Assembly: GCA_004282745.1 (NCBI GenBank)
Contig: SHMT01000036.1
Coordinates: 1-45,474 of the forward strand
Reading direction: 5' to 3'
DNA: 45,474 nt
Origin: Candidatus Scalindua sp. SCAELEC01
Lineage (GTDB): Bacteria; Planctomycetota; Brocadiia; Brocadiales; Scalinduaceae
This document shows positions 14,111 through 23,071 of this stretch, piece by piece. Under the pieces are notes generated by a model that was given only the letters and a program-made list of their open reading frames with translations, was not told the origin of the DNA and did no database searches. The position numbers were made by a program, and so were the translations under genes. The number at the start of each line of letters is the position of its first letter. Positions within the stretch are counted from its first letter, which is position 1.

Positions 14111-15049
14111 TTAGCCCTTAAAATACTCAATGGTCTTCATCAGGCCTTCTTCCAGTTTGATCTTTGTTTCCCATCCCAGTCTCTCTTTTGCAAGGGCTAT
14201 ATCCGGTTTTCTTTGGAGAGGATCATCCTGAGGCAAGCTCTCAAAGACAATCTTTGATCGACTCCCCGTCATTTTAATTGTGATCTCGGCGAGTTCCAAC
14301 ATGCTGAATTCAGACGGATTTCCGAGATTGACAGGACCTACAAAGTCGTCAGGACCATCCATCATGCAGATAAGGCCTTCTATGAGATCATCAACGTAGC
14401 AGAAGGAGCGTGTCTGGCTGCCGTCACCATAGACGGTAATATCACGGTTTGATAGCGCCTGGACAACAAAATTACTCACAACTCTGCCATCATTCGGATG
14501 CATCCTCGGTCCATAGGTGTTAAAAATGCGAACAACTCTTATATTAACCCCACTTTGACGATGGTAATCGAAAAACAGGGTCTCTGCACATCGCTTCCCC
14601 TCGTCATAACAGGACCGTGGTCCAATGGTATTGACATTTCCCCAGTAACTCTCCTTTTGAGGATGAACCATCGGATCACCGTAGACTTCACTTGTAGATG
14701 CCTGGAGTATCTTTGCTTTAACCCGCTTGGCAAGGCCTAGCATGTTGATGGCGCCCATCACACTGGTCTTTGTAGTCTTAACAGGATTATACTGGTAGTG
14801 GATAGGGGAAGCGGGGCAAGCCAAGTTATATATCTCATCCACCTCAAGCAAAATAGGTTCGACCAGGTCATGGCGTACCAATTCAAAATTGGTTTTTGAA
14901 AGCAGGTGGGCAATGTTCTCCTTGCTTCCCGTGAAGAAATTATCTAGGCACAAGACGTCATAGCCCTCTATAACCAGTCGATCACATAGATGTGAGCCCA
15001 AAAAACCTGCCCCACCGGTTACCAATATCCGTTTTCTGACATGTTCCAT
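14111..15049 (-). CDS. UDP-glucuronate decarboxylase (UDP-xylose synthase)
   Basis: A 312-residue extended SDR that converts UDP-glucuronate to UDP-xylose with NAD+, supplying surface-polysaccharide precursors. The NAD motif is [28 protein letters not shown] and the TSEVYGDP segment are hallmarks of the UXS group, and the catalytic Tyr and Lys lie in RSCYDEGKR. The C-terminal part has [14 protein letters not shown] and [12 protein letters not shown]. Length and motifs fit bacterial UXS closely; a dTDP-glucose dehydratase is less likely. The ATG is preceded by a weak purine run. Other sugar genes are not nearby, so it is a stand-alone gene. Confidence 0.9.
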   Translation of the reverse strand: MEHVRKRILVTGGAGFLGSHLCDRLVIEGYDVLCLDNFFTGSKENIAHLLSKTNFELVRHDLVEPILLEVDEIYNLACPASPIHYQYNPVKTTKTSVMGAINMLGLAKRVKAKILQASTSEVYGDPMVHPQKESYWGNVNTIGPRSCYDEGKRCAETLFFDYHRQSGVNIRVVRIFNTYGPRMHPNDGRVVSNFVVQALSNRDITVYGDGSQTRSFCYVDDLIEGLICMMDGPDDFVGPVNLGNPSEFSMLELAEITIKMTGSRSKIVFESLPQDDPLQRKPDIALAKERLGWETKIKLEEGLMKTIEYFKG

Positions 15050-15338
15050 TTTTTATCCCTGAAAATAAAAGTGCCCAAAATGTAAAGAGATCTAAGGTGT
15101 TTCAGTCGGGTAGGAAAGCATTATGAAGTAAAATTAATTTAAAATCAAGTGTAAGATTATCAATAGCGGCATAAAAAATGACACGTTAACCGTCAGAGGT
15201 CTAATTTGTTTAACTTTTCATTATTGTTCAATTTACACACTCTCATTTTGAACAGAGGTGACAAATATCCCCTTTTATTGTAAAATCTGAACATGAGTAT
15301 CAGGAGACATTATCCTGCATTCTTACCGTAATGAGTGC
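15050..15338. other. Divergent intergenic region
   Basis: This 289-bp AT-rich spacer separates the minus-strand decarboxylase from the plus-strand AsmA-like gene and should hold both promoters. I see no convincing -35/-10 pair, riboswitch or hairpin. Its right edge (15334-15350, AGTGCTTGAACAAAAAC) resembles the R1 terminus AGTGCGTGAACGAAAAC. Confidence 0.4.
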
Positions 15339-18300
15339 TTGAACAAAAACTCTCTGGTTGTACATAAAATAGTGAAAAAACCAAAGCTGATAATATCCTT
15401 CATATTTTTAGGTCTCATTCTCCTGGTGATCTCCGGTGTTTCAATAGTTGTTGTCTTGGTCAATACGGGGAAATTAACAGCGCTGATTGAACAACAAGTT
15501 CGTAAGACAACGAACATGGATATCAATATTGGAAATGTTCATGTGGACCCCTTTTCAGGGCTTACGCTCAGTCACATAAGCATAAGAGATAAAGAACCCA
15601 GAGAATCTTTCACGCTTATGGGTAAGTCTTGCACCGTTACCTATAACCTCCTTGAGGTACTAACCGGTAACATAGCAAAGATTTCTCTCTCGGACATTGA
15701 CATCTTTGTCGACACGGATGTGATACAACAGGTTGAATCAGCCACTCTTCCAGACAAAAAAACAGCTTCATTTAATATTGGAGACAGAATACCTCATTAC
15801 GTCCATGTTGGAGATATAAGCATTGATAATGCAAAAATACAGTTGAAGAGTACAGGCAACACAATAACGGTTACTGAAATTGACCTGCATATGAGCGATT
15901 TCCATTCTACGGGAAATCCAGGTTTTTCATTCTCCGGGAGGGTTACTTTGTCAACTTCGCAAAGTGACCATTCTCCTATTCCAGGGGATGTTAAAATGAA
16001 TGGTACTTATGATCTTGTAGAAGACACACTGACCCTGGCGGACACATCACACATTCTCTTAAACCAAAATACCTTGTTTGAGATTGTTGGGAATATCCAT
16101 TCACTTACCGATACCCCCACGGTAAATCTCAAAATAGATGCCAGAAATATCAACATAGACACGATACCCTCAATGTTGACCCCATTCGGGCTGGATATGA
16201 GTTCACTACCCACCGTAAAAGGAGAGTGTAACACGAGGTTTTCGCTTCAGGGAAATCGTGATGCCCTGACTATTCAATCACATATATCAATAAAAGACCT
16301 GAGTTTGGGAAATGAAAATTTAATTTTTAAGACAAAGGGGCTTGAGATACCCTTTGTGGTACACACCTCTCCTTCTGGAGCAAAGAACAAATTAACTATT
16401 GAAGGAAGATGTATGATAACCGAAGGAGAACTCTTGATCGATAACGAACAAATGATGACCATAGATCTCCCCATCATCTTTTCCCTGAAGTATCCCCATA
16501 CTTTAGCGGTCTCATCACCGAGTATGAAGGGGAACTTTTTTGTCGATAATACACCTATCCCTATCAGTGAACTCATATCAGATCTCCAGATGAACCTGAA
16601 TCTGGATCAACCGAATAGCATAAAGTTCGAGACCTCTATCCAAACTACATTTTCAGATCCGCTGTTTCTTTCAGGGACATTTGACAAAGAAGCGGAGGTG
16701 GTCAGAGATTTTACCATGAAACTAGATGACATTGACTGCAATGCAATCTCCAGGACTATGGAGAAACTGATACCGGAGCATTTGAGAGAGTTGGACCTTA
16801 AGGGCTGTCTGTCACTGGACGCGACATTAAACTCTTTATCTATAAATAAGAGAGAGAACACATTTATGAGCAGCAACATTTCTCTCAATGGAGTGGGTTT
16901 TACTTCACCCGATTATGAATATTTTGGTGAGAACATGAATGGAAATATCGAGACAGATATAACCTTAGACGCACTTACCAATCGATTCTCTTTTCATACC
17001 ACTTGTTTAGTCGAACCCTTTCTTGTACAACTTGGTACATTTACTACTGACATGAGAAAGAGGCAAACACTGCTCTCACTAAGTGGAGCGTATACCTCTC
17101 TCGATAAAAACCTGTCAAATATCTCGGGTACATTAGCGTGGGACGATATCGGGGCGATCACAATAGCTGGAGAGGTATTGCAGCTACCACATGAACCGCA
17201 CATTGATTTAGAACTTACGATGGAGGGCCTCTCTCATACACCGCTCTTTGATACGTTCGTGAAAGATACGATCCAATATTCTCACCCATCACTCTTTCAA
17301 TCGAACATAGAGGGGGAACTGAACGGGCAGTTTCGCTTTTTTGGCTCTCAGAACGCTCTGGATGTTGATGGGGAGATCAAGATCAGCAAAACCAGCCTTA
17401 CCCACAAGGATATTTCCATAGAAGACCTCAACCTTAATATCCCCATCTCTCTTACCTATCCTACGTCAACAAATAATATACAAAAACAGGATATCCCCGA
17501 TTCTCAATATGGAACTATGAGCATACGAGAGTTGAGACAGGGTCCTCTTAGACTTGAGGGGCTGAGACTACGGCCCATAATTATTTCAAATAATTTCTAT
17601 ATACAGTCCCCTTTAAGAATACCTGTTTTTGGAGGAACCATCGCGATCAATGACGTCGCGATAGAAAACATCATAACCCCGGACCGTGAAGTCAAATTAG
17701 CTCTCCAGCTTCAAGATATAAATCTTGAGAAAATTACCAACACCTACAGGCTAACCCCCTTAGAGGGGACCTTAAACAGCTCCCTTATCCCTCTTGAACA
17801 GAAAAATGATCGACTCCATTCTCAAGGGGAGATGAATATTGCCGTTTTTGGCGGAGATATCACCATAAGCGATTTAACGTTAAGCAATTTTCTCACACCC
17901 CTCATGGGTATTGAGTTTTCAGCGAAAATTAGTGATCTGAGTCTGGGGAAGATGTCCGCTACCTATAAAGATTGGGGTGGAATTACGGGAGTCGTCAACG
18001 GAGATATAGAGGATTTCAAATTAGTTGCAGGTGAACCCTCCAGCTTTGATATACAAGTAAAAACAAAAAAAGTTGATAACATTAAACAAACCGTAAGTAC
18101 AAAATTTCTGAAGAAGTTTGTTCCCGGGATAGGCACGGTGTTGGAAAAATTCGGACTCACAAATTATAGATACGCGGTAATGGGTCTGCACGCCATACTT
18201 GAAAATGATTACATCACCCTACAGGGTGCTGTGAGAGAGGAAGGGAAAGATCTTTTTATGAAAGGTGCAGGGTTTAAAAAACTTGAAATTGTATTTTACG

Positions 18301-18395
18301 ATGCAAACAAAAAGATACAATTTAAGAAATTTATGAATTCATTTCAGGGAATAATGAGTTCGGATTTTGAGGAGACGCAAGTGCAAATCAAATAA
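15339..18395 (+). CDS. AsmA/YdbH-like large envelope protein
   Basis: A 1018-residue protein with one N-terminal transmembrane helix (about residues 17-42) and a very long, repetitive beta-rich remainder. AsmA-type phrases recur: INIGNVHVDPFSGLTLSHIS near the start, and later IPVFGGTIAINDVAIENI and AVFGGDITISDLTLSN, two related C-terminal repeats. Such proteins form long grooves that bridge inner and outer membranes and carry phospholipids. The YdbH assignment is supported by a YdbL-like gene in the same direction 2.2 kb downstream, as in the ydbH-ynbE-ydbL operon of enterobacteria. The start is uncertain: TTG 15339 or GTG 15372, neither with a good ribosome-binding site. Confidence 0.7.
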   Translation: MNKNSLVVHKIVKKPKLIISFIFLGLILLVISGVSIVVVLVNTGKLTALIEQQVRKTTNMDINIGNVHVDPFSGLTLSHISIRDKEPRESFTLMGKSCTVTYNLLEVLTGNIAKISLSDIDIFVDTDVIQQVESATLPDKKTASFNIGDRIPHYVHVGDISIDNAKIQLKSTGNTITVTEIDLHMSDFHSTGNPGFSFSGRVTLSTSQSDHSPIPGDVKMNGTYDLVEDTLTLADTSHILLNQNTLFEIVGNIHSLTDTPTVNLKIDARNINIDTIPSMLTPFGLDMSSLPTVKGECNTRFSLQGNRDALTIQSHISIKDLSLGNENLIFKTKGLEIPFVVHTSPSGAKNKLTIEGRCMITEGELLIDNEQMMTIDLPIIFSLKYPHTLAVSSPSMKGNFFVDNTPIPISELISDLQMNLNLDQPNSIKFETSIQTTFSDPLFLSGTFDKEAEVVRDFTMKLDDIDCNAISRTMEKLIPEHLRELDLKGCLSLDATLNSLSINKRENTFMSSNISLNGVGFTSPDYEYFGENMNGNIETDITLDALTNRFSFHTTCLVEPFLVQLGTFTTDMRKRQTLLSLSGAYTSLDKNLSNISGTLAWDDIGAITIAGEVLQLPHEPHIDLELTMEGLSHTPLFDTFVKDTIQYSHPSLFQSNIEGELNGQFRFFGSQNALDVDGEIKISKTSLTHKDISIEDLNLNIPISLTYPTSTNNIQKQDIPDSQYGTMSIRELRQGPLRLEGLRLRPIIISNNFYIQSPLRIPVFGGTIAINDVAIENIITPDREVKLALQLQDINLEKITNTYRLTPLEGTLNSSLIPLEQKNDRLHSQGEMNIAVFGGDITISDLTLSNFLTPLMGIEFSAKISDLSLGKMSATYKDWGGITGVVNGDIEDFKLVAGEPSSFDIQVKTKKVDNIKQTVSTKFLKKFVPGIGTVLEKFGLTNYRYAVMGLHAILENDYITLQGAVREEGKDLFMKGAGFKKLEIVFYDANKKIQFKKFMNSFQGIMSSDFEETQVQIK

Positions 18396-18401
18396 AGAGA
18401 G

Positions 18402-18530
18402 AGAGATTTGACGGAAACCGCCCATCTACGGCGTTGCTGTAACAATTTCGTAATCCTCACGTACTTCAGTACGCTCCGGTTCCGGATATTTTGCGCGCCT
18501 TGTACCTGGGCGGTTTTCGTCAAATCTCTG
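18402..18530. repeat. R1 palindromic repeat, copy 3 (divergent ends)
   Basis: It starts AGAGATTTGACGGAAACC and ends GGTTTTCGTCAAATCTCT. The ends differ from other R1 copies, but the two arms match each other exactly over the outer 12 bases. The core (CGTACTTCAGTACGCTCCGG) is conserved. It lies 6 bases after the AsmA-like stop codon. Confidence 0.85.
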
Positions 18531-18567
18531 GGTTGTGTACAATCTACGTTGGATTGCCAATTTTCTC

Positions 18568-18692
18568 CGTAGGGGCACGTTGCTACGTGCCCTTTTCCTT
18601 GACACCACAATGTTTTTAAACACAATGCATTTGGCTACGGTGCACAAGGGCACGAGCATCGTGCCCCTACGGAATGGTTGATTGCCTCCAAT
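18568..18692. repeat. R3 repeat: inverted GTAGGGGCACG modules
   Basis: CCGTAGGGGCACGTTGCTAC (from 18568) and GAGCATCGTGCCCCTACGG (to 18672) face each other, each also nearly self-complementary. The flank GGAATGGTTGATTGCCTCC after the second module recurs at 19436-19454. This is a third repeat family, probably non-coding. Confidence 0.65.
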
Positions 18693-18880
18693 AAAGAATG
18701 ATTTCATTCGATAATTACAGACCGAATTGTCCTGGTTTTGCATTCTCGGACAATCTGTAATCTATAGAGAGAAAACACGACACATCAAACTTTAAATTTC
18801 AATTGACGATTATAAAATCAAAAGCAATAATAGACTAACGAGCGTATTGCGCAACCGCGTACTTCTTAAGCGTTTTTATT

Positions 18881-19029
18881 TAGTGTCTGAACGAAAACCC
18901 TGTGTTTGAATGAAAAGTGCCTAGGTACAAGACGCGCAATAATTTCGTAACCGGAACGTACAATTGTACTTGAGGATTGCGAAATTATTGCAGCAACGCA
19001 GTAGATGGGTAGTTTTCGTTCAAACACTA
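18881..19029. repeat. R1 palindromic repeat, copy 4 (149 bp)
   Basis: It starts TAGTGTCTGAACGAAAACCC and ends GTTTTCGTTCAAACACTA. It is nearly the reverse complement of copy 1 and is placed 51 bases before the addiction-module gene. Confidence 0.85.
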
Positions 19030-19080
19030 TTTAATGTTTTTATAAAGAGTAAGTAAAGAATTTTAAATGTGAGGTGTTTT

Positions 19081-19305
19081 ATGAGGAAAGAAATTATTAA
19101 AGAGATAGATAATTTGGGTTTGTCTGAAAAATTGTTACTAGTTGAGGATATTTGGGACTCAATTGCCAGAAGTAATTCTGAATTACCAATGCCGGAATGG
19201 CGGAAGGCAGAATTAGATAAGAGCTATAGTGAGTATAAAAATGGGAAATTAAAGCTTCATGATTGGGAAGATGTTCATAATGAACTGAGGAATAAGTATA
19301 AATGA
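19081..19305 (+). CDS. Addiction-module antitoxin-like protein (orphan)
   Basis: A 74-residue protein starting MRKEIIKEIDNLGLSEKL, with VEDIWDSIARSNSELPMPEW and a C-terminal LDKSYSEYKNGK region. This is the pattern of the small addiction-module component family (TIGR02574 type) that pairs with RelE-like toxins. The ATG at 19081 follows GAGGTG. The toxin gene normally overlaps the antitoxin stop. Here an ATG at that place gives only four codons before a stop, followed by repeat sequence. The toxin therefore seems to be lost, leaving an orphan antitoxin. Confidence 0.75.
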   Translation: MRKEIIKEIDNLGLSEKLLLVEDIWDSIARSNSELPMPEWRKAELDKSYSEYKNGKLKLHDWEDVHNELRNKYK

Positions 19306-19505
19306 ATCTGTACTAGACGGACAGGTCTATTGTATAGCCATGTAGGGTAGGCAGTGCCTGCCGATTCATATGTATTCTATAGGCAGGAGAAACGCAGGAA
19401 AAATATTGTATAGATACGTAGCAACGTGCCCCTACGGAATGGTTGATTACCTCCAATCAAAACTCACCGCTACGTTTCGGTCACTCCCCAGCTCTCGCCA
19501 CTTCG
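19306..19505. other. Intergenic remnant with R3 sequence
   Basis: No gene is seen. It includes a short self-complementary stretch (GGCAGTGCCTGCC near 19351) and a second copy of the R3 module and flank (19415-19457: ACGTGCCCCTACGGAATGG and on). It looks like debris from repeat insertion after loss of a toxin gene. Confidence 0.4.
19415..19457. repeat. R3 repeat, second locus
   Basis: GTGCCCCTACGGAATGGTTG and the following CCTCCAAT match 18662-18692 with one difference visible by eye. The left half of the module (TACGTAGCAACG) corresponds to the reverse complement of the 18568 module. Confidence 0.6.
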
Positions 19506-19712
19506 CTACTTTGTATTCACACACCATTTTGTCGTAATTTTAACACAAAAACAATATCCCACCGTGTTACGCTGCTTCTCATTTGCTACCCATAAGTTAA
19601 ATGATACCGTATTGACAAACCGCTTTACCGTACGGGGATTTTTACCCAGAGATTTCAGTACGGTATCCATATATGGCGCTGCCTCCTTGAAGTCCTTCAT
19701 CTGGTCTTCCAT
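19506..19712 (-). pseudogene. Fragment of a KAP-type P-loop NTPase gene
   Basis: The frame contains VLKSLGKNPRTVKRFVNTV, close to the NPRxxKRFxN motif near the end of the NTPase domain in KAP-family ATPases. No Walker motifs and no rest of the protein are present; the frame breaks near 19712. The reading frame just upstream (to about 19790) may be an out-of-frame part of the same relic. I take it as a remnant. The family call is tentative. Confidence 0.4.
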
Positions 19713-19819
19713 CTCCCTTTTGCATTGTAGTATTCCGGTTCAGCCAGGTTGTAAGATGTTGTTGACATTTCCCTGCCAATACATATAATTAAAAAAAAAA
19801 TATGCAAAAGGAGAAGGGT

Positions 19820-19996
19820 ATGCGCAAAACGATGGAGATAAATAAACAGAAGCTGGCTAAGGTAAAGAAGATTTTGGGGGCAAAAAATGATACCCAAACG
19901 GTTGATAAAGCTCTATCTTTAGTTATTGAAAACAGAGAAATTGAACACGCTATTAAGAATCTATTTGGATCTTTGCCGAATTTTGAGACAAAATGA
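19820..19996 (+). CDS. vapB: VapB-type antitoxin
   Basis: A 58-residue protein with ATG at 19820, preceded by AGGAGAAGGGT. An upstream in-frame ATG at 19802 would add six residues. The central part KKILGAKNDTQTVDKALSLV has the ribbon-helix-helix look of VapB antitoxins, which bind DNA through the strand and the toxin through the C-terminal part (NLFGSLPNFETK). The last four bases overlap the toxin gene by ATGA, giving translational coupling. The pair probably represses its own promoter. It sits in the repeat and relic island between the AsmA-like and YdbL-like genes. Confidence 0.8.
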   Translation: MRKTMEINKQKLAKVKKILGAKNDTQTVDKALSLVIENREIEHAIKNLFGSLPNFETK

Positions 19997-20391
19997 AGCC
20001 AGTCATCATAGATACTTCTGTCTGGGTTGATTGGGCAAGAGGAAAAAACGAAGAGAAGCGCAGATTGGTTGCTGGTAAAACGATTTATATGCCATCTATT
20101 GTTATAATGGAACTACTGGCGGGTGTTAGAGATAAAGACTCTCAAAAAACAATACAATCAACCATAAATCCATTTGTTAGGCATAATAGGATTGTCAATC
20201 CGAGTTTAAAAGATTTTGCCAGAGCAGGTGAGGTTTTATCACAATTAGAGTTGCCGGCATCTAAAAGATCAAATGTTGTATTGATAACGGTGTTAACGAG
20301 AAAAGTGGGCGCCGAAATAGTAACATCAAACCTGAGAGATTTTGAGCCTATCTGTAAATTGCTAGACGTAATGATATTAAGTCCTTCATAA
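19993..20391 (+). CDS. vapC: VapC-type PIN-domain toxin with a changed active-site residue
   Basis: A 132-residue PIN-domain protein. PIN toxins are metal-dependent ribonucleases with four acidic residues. Visible here are Asp7 (IIDTSVW), Glu40 (IMELLAG) and Asp116 (TSNLRDFE). The third position, normally Asp in a pattern like NDVLIA, reads NVVLIT with Val95. The codon GTT at 20275-20277 is one base from GAT. Activity is therefore doubtful, although the fold and antitoxin binding may persist. It overlaps vapB by 4 bases. Confidence 0.85.
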   Translation: MKPVIIDTSVWVDWARGKNEEKRRLVAGKTIYMPSIVIMELLAGVRDKDSQKTIQSTINPFVRHNRIVNPSLKDFARAGEVLSQLELPASKRSNVVLITVLTRKVGAEIVTSNLRDFEPICKLLDVMILSPS

Positions 20392-20520
20392 CAACTCTTT
20401 GCCGCAATTGATGGCCGGGACAACTGCTTCCCCGTAGTTGCTTCACACCATTACTGAATCAAGTTCAACGGAAGCTTGGGTATGTGCTAACGCACAAAAA
20501 AAATATAATTCATTGATTTG

Positions 20521-20549
20521 TTTAGATTTGTAATGGGATTTCGTATACA
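20521..20549 (+). promoter_or_regulatory. Possible promoter of the ydbL-like gene
   Basis: TTTAGA (20521-20526), a 17-base spacer and TATACA (20544-20549) make a plausible but imperfect -35/-10 pair about 30 bases before the ATG at 20579. The gene would thus be transcribed apart from the AsmA-like gene. Confidence 0.35.
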
Positions 20550-20578
20550 ATTTAACGGTTATTGAAAGGGGAAAAAAC

Positions 20579-21181
20579 ATGAAAAGAAGGTCTGTAAAGT
20601 ATTTTGGACTTCCACTACTAACGTTTTTCATCGTAAGCTGTGCAGTCATTACGGTTAATATCTATTTCCCAACTGAAGCCGTTGAAAAGGCTGCAGAGAT
20701 AATTATTGACGAAATCGAAGGTGGAGAAGAGGCAGAAGTTCTTCCTGGTGGAGCGAGTCCGCAGAGTCTCTTTTGGAGGCGGGTTCCAGGATTTACCATG
20801 AGCGGCTCAATAGCATACGCTGAAGAGATCGATCTCAACATAACTACACCTGCCATACGCAAGGTAATTGAGAGTATGAAGGGGAGAAATTCTGAGATCA
20901 TGCGGTATAAGGACATGGGAGTTATTGGTGAAGCACATGACGGTACAGTTGTGATCCGTGATATGGCCGGCCTTGGAGGAGACGATATCAGGACCGTTAC
21001 ACGAATATTGAGAGCAGAAAATGGCGACAGAGAAATCTTATATACTGAACTGGCAACGGCCAACAAGATTACGGAATCAGAGGCCCACAAGATCAACACC
21101 ATATTCGCAAAAACTCGTAAGGAAAAGGCCAAGTCAGGCCACTGGTTCAAGGATGATGCGGGCGCTTGGACACAGAAATAA
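20579..21181 (+). CDS. YdbL-like (DUF1318) lipoprotein
   Basis: A 200-residue protein with a signal sequence and lipobox-like FFIVSC (Cys at about residue 21). It continues AVITVNIYFPTEAVEKAAEI, a common opening of the YnbE/YdbL-type lipoproteins. A hydrophobic, Gly-rich linker follows. The C-terminal domain from about residue 85 fits DUF1318: IRKVIESMKGRNSEIMRYKD, GVIGEAHDGTVVIRD, and a final GHWFKDDAGAWTQK. YdbL works with the AsmA-like YdbH in lipid transport to the outer membrane, and such a gene lies 2.2 kb upstream. GAAAGGGGA precedes the ATG. TypA follows in 43 bases and may be co-transcribed. Confidence 0.75.
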   Translation: MKRRSVKYFGLPLLTFFIVSCAVITVNIYFPTEAVEKAAEIIIDEIEGGEEAEVLPGGASPQSLFWRRVPGFTMSGSIAYAEEIDLNITTPAIRKVIESMKGRNSEIMRYKDMGVIGEAHDGTVVIRDMAGLGGDDIRTVTRILRAENGDREILYTELATANKITESEAHKINTIFAKTRKEKAKSGHWFKDDAGAWTQK

Positions 21182-21224
21182 TTTTATAGGAATAAACAGA
21201 AAAGAAGGAGTCTAAAAGAATCAG

Positions 21225-23048
21225 ATGGAAGAAATAGAGAAAAGAAACATTGCCATTATCGCACACGTAGATCATGGAAAAACAACGCTTGTAGATGAAA
21301 TGTTAAAACAGACTGGAGTCTTTCGTTCAAATCAAGAGGTTGCGGAACGTGTGCTTGATTCTAATGATCAGGAGAGAGAGCGGGGGATCACAATAGTCGC
21401 CAAGAACTTTTCAATTATGTACAAGGGACTCAAACTCAATATCATTGATACGCCGGGACATTCCGACTTCGGTGGTGAAGTTGAGCGTATTTTGAAGATG
21501 GCGGAGGGAGTACTCTTACTGGTTGACGCATATGAAGGACCTATGCCTCAGACAAGGTATGTGTTACAAAAGGCATTGGATTTCAACCTAAAGCCTATTG
21601 TTGTCATTAATAAAATTGATAGACCTGATTCGAGACCGGGCGATGTCCTGGAAGAGATATTCGATCTCTTTGTAGACCTCAATGCCAATGACAACCAACT
21701 TGACTTCCCCGTCATATACGCCAGTGCCCGAAATGGTTATGCGAAGCTTGAAATAGAGGAGGAAAATGATGACCTGATACCTCTTTTTGATGCTATTGTT
21801 AAGTATATTCCAGCACCAAGCGTAAGCCTTGAGAAACCGTTTCAAATGCTTGTGCACACCTTAGATTACAGCGAATATGAAGGAAAAATAGCTATCGGGA
21901 AGATTGTGAATGGAACGATTCCGTCCAATTCTGCCGTGACATGGTTCAGTAGAAGTGGTGAAAAATCAAATGAAAGAGTAAGGGACATTTACTCATTTGT
22001 CGGACTTGGACGTAAAAAGGTAGAGAGTGCATCGGCCGGAGACATTGTAGCGATAACGGGCATAGAGAATATCGAAATTGGAGATACGCTGGCAAGTATG
22101 GATGATCCGAAACCACTTCCTATTATTGATATTGATGAACCAACACTGACCATGATATTTTCTGTAAATGATTCACCATTCGCTGGCCTTGAGGGGAAAT
22201 TCGTGACAAGCAGAAACTTGAGAGAGAGGCTCAATAGAGAGTTACGCTCCAATGTCTCTTTAAAAGTACACGACACGAGTAGTAGCGAATCATTCCATGT
22301 TTCAGGAAGAGGATTATTGCACCTCTCCGTATTAATTGAAAACATGAGAAGAGAGGGATATGAACTTCAGGTATCAAAACCAAAGGTTATTTTCAAAGAG
22401 ATTAATGGTAAGAAGGCGGAACCAATTGAAATTGTAGTGATTGATGTTCCCAAAGAGTTCGAGGGACAGGTTATCTCATTATTAGGTAGCCGTAAGGGAG
22501 AAATGTTGAACATGCGAGAGGTAAACGCTCGCACCCATTTCGAATTCAAGATGCCTTCACGGGGATTGGTTGGTTTGAGATTAAGGCTCCTCAGTTCCAC
22601 ACAGGGAACAGCTATCATGTACCACAATTTCCACGAATACGAATATTTTAAGGGAGACATTCTGCATCGGGCACAAGGTGTCCTGGTATCAATGTCACAG
22701 GGCGATACAACAGCATACGCATTAGATTCATTACGTGAAAGAGGAGTGATGTTCTATAAACCTGGCTGTAAGGTGTATGAAGGGATGATCATTGGCGAAC
22801 ACTGTGAGCAAAATGATATCGCCGTAAACGTCTGTCGAGCAAAAAAGGCAACGAATATGCGATCTGCAACTGCTGATAAGGGCATAAAATTAGCTCCACC
22901 AAGGGAACTGACACTTGAAATGGCGTTAGAATATATAGAAGATGACGAACTGATAGAGATCACCCCAAAAACTTTCCGACTCAGGAAGAAATTGTTAAAG
23001 GAGAACGACCGTAAGCGACAGAAAACGACTAGGGGTATCTCGATTTAA
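21225..23048 (+). CDS. typA: GTP-binding protein TypA/BipA
   Basis: A 607-residue ribosome-associated translational GTPase related to EF-G. G-domain motifs are AHVDHGKTT (P-loop), RGITI, DTPGHSDFGGEVER and NKID. EF-G-like domain III/V segments (SGRGLLHLSVLIENMRREGY, PSRGLVGLRLRLL) follow, and then the BipA-specific C-terminal domain, with KPGCKVYEGMIIGEH and AKKATNMRSATADKG. Length matches the family. It is needed for ribosome assembly and growth under stress or cold. AGAAGGAG lies 15 bases before the ATG. Confidence 0.97.
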   Translation: MEEIEKRNIAIIAHVDHGKTTLVDEMLKQTGVFRSNQEVAERVLDSNDQERERGITIVAKNFSIMYKGLKLNIIDTPGHSDFGGEVERILKMAEGVLLLVDAYEGPMPQTRYVLQKALDFNLKPIVVINKIDRPDSRPGDVLEEIFDLFVDLNANDNQLDFPVIYASARNGYAKLEIEEENDDLIPLFDAIVKYIPAPSVSLEKPFQMLVHTLDYSEYEGKIAIGKIVNGTIPSNSAVTWFSRSGEKSNERVRDIYSFVGLGRKKVESASAGDIVAITGIENIEIGDTLASMDDPKPLPIIDIDEPTLTMIFSVNDSPFAGLEGKFVTSRNLRERLNRELRSNVSLKVHDTSSSESFHVSGRGLLHLSVLIENMRREGYELQVSKPKVIFKEINGKKAEPIEIVVIDVPKEFEGQVISLLGSRKGEMLNMREVNARTHFEFKMPSRGLVGLRLRLLSSTQGTAIMYHNFHEYEYFKGDILHRAQGVLVSMSQGDTTAYALDSLRERGVMFYKPGCKVYEGMIIGEHCEQNDIAVNVCRAKKATNMRSATADKGIKLAPPRELTLEMALEYIEDDELIEITPKTFRLRKKLLKENDRKRQKTTRGISI

Positions 23049-23071
23049 ATACCACACAAAACAATACTATT

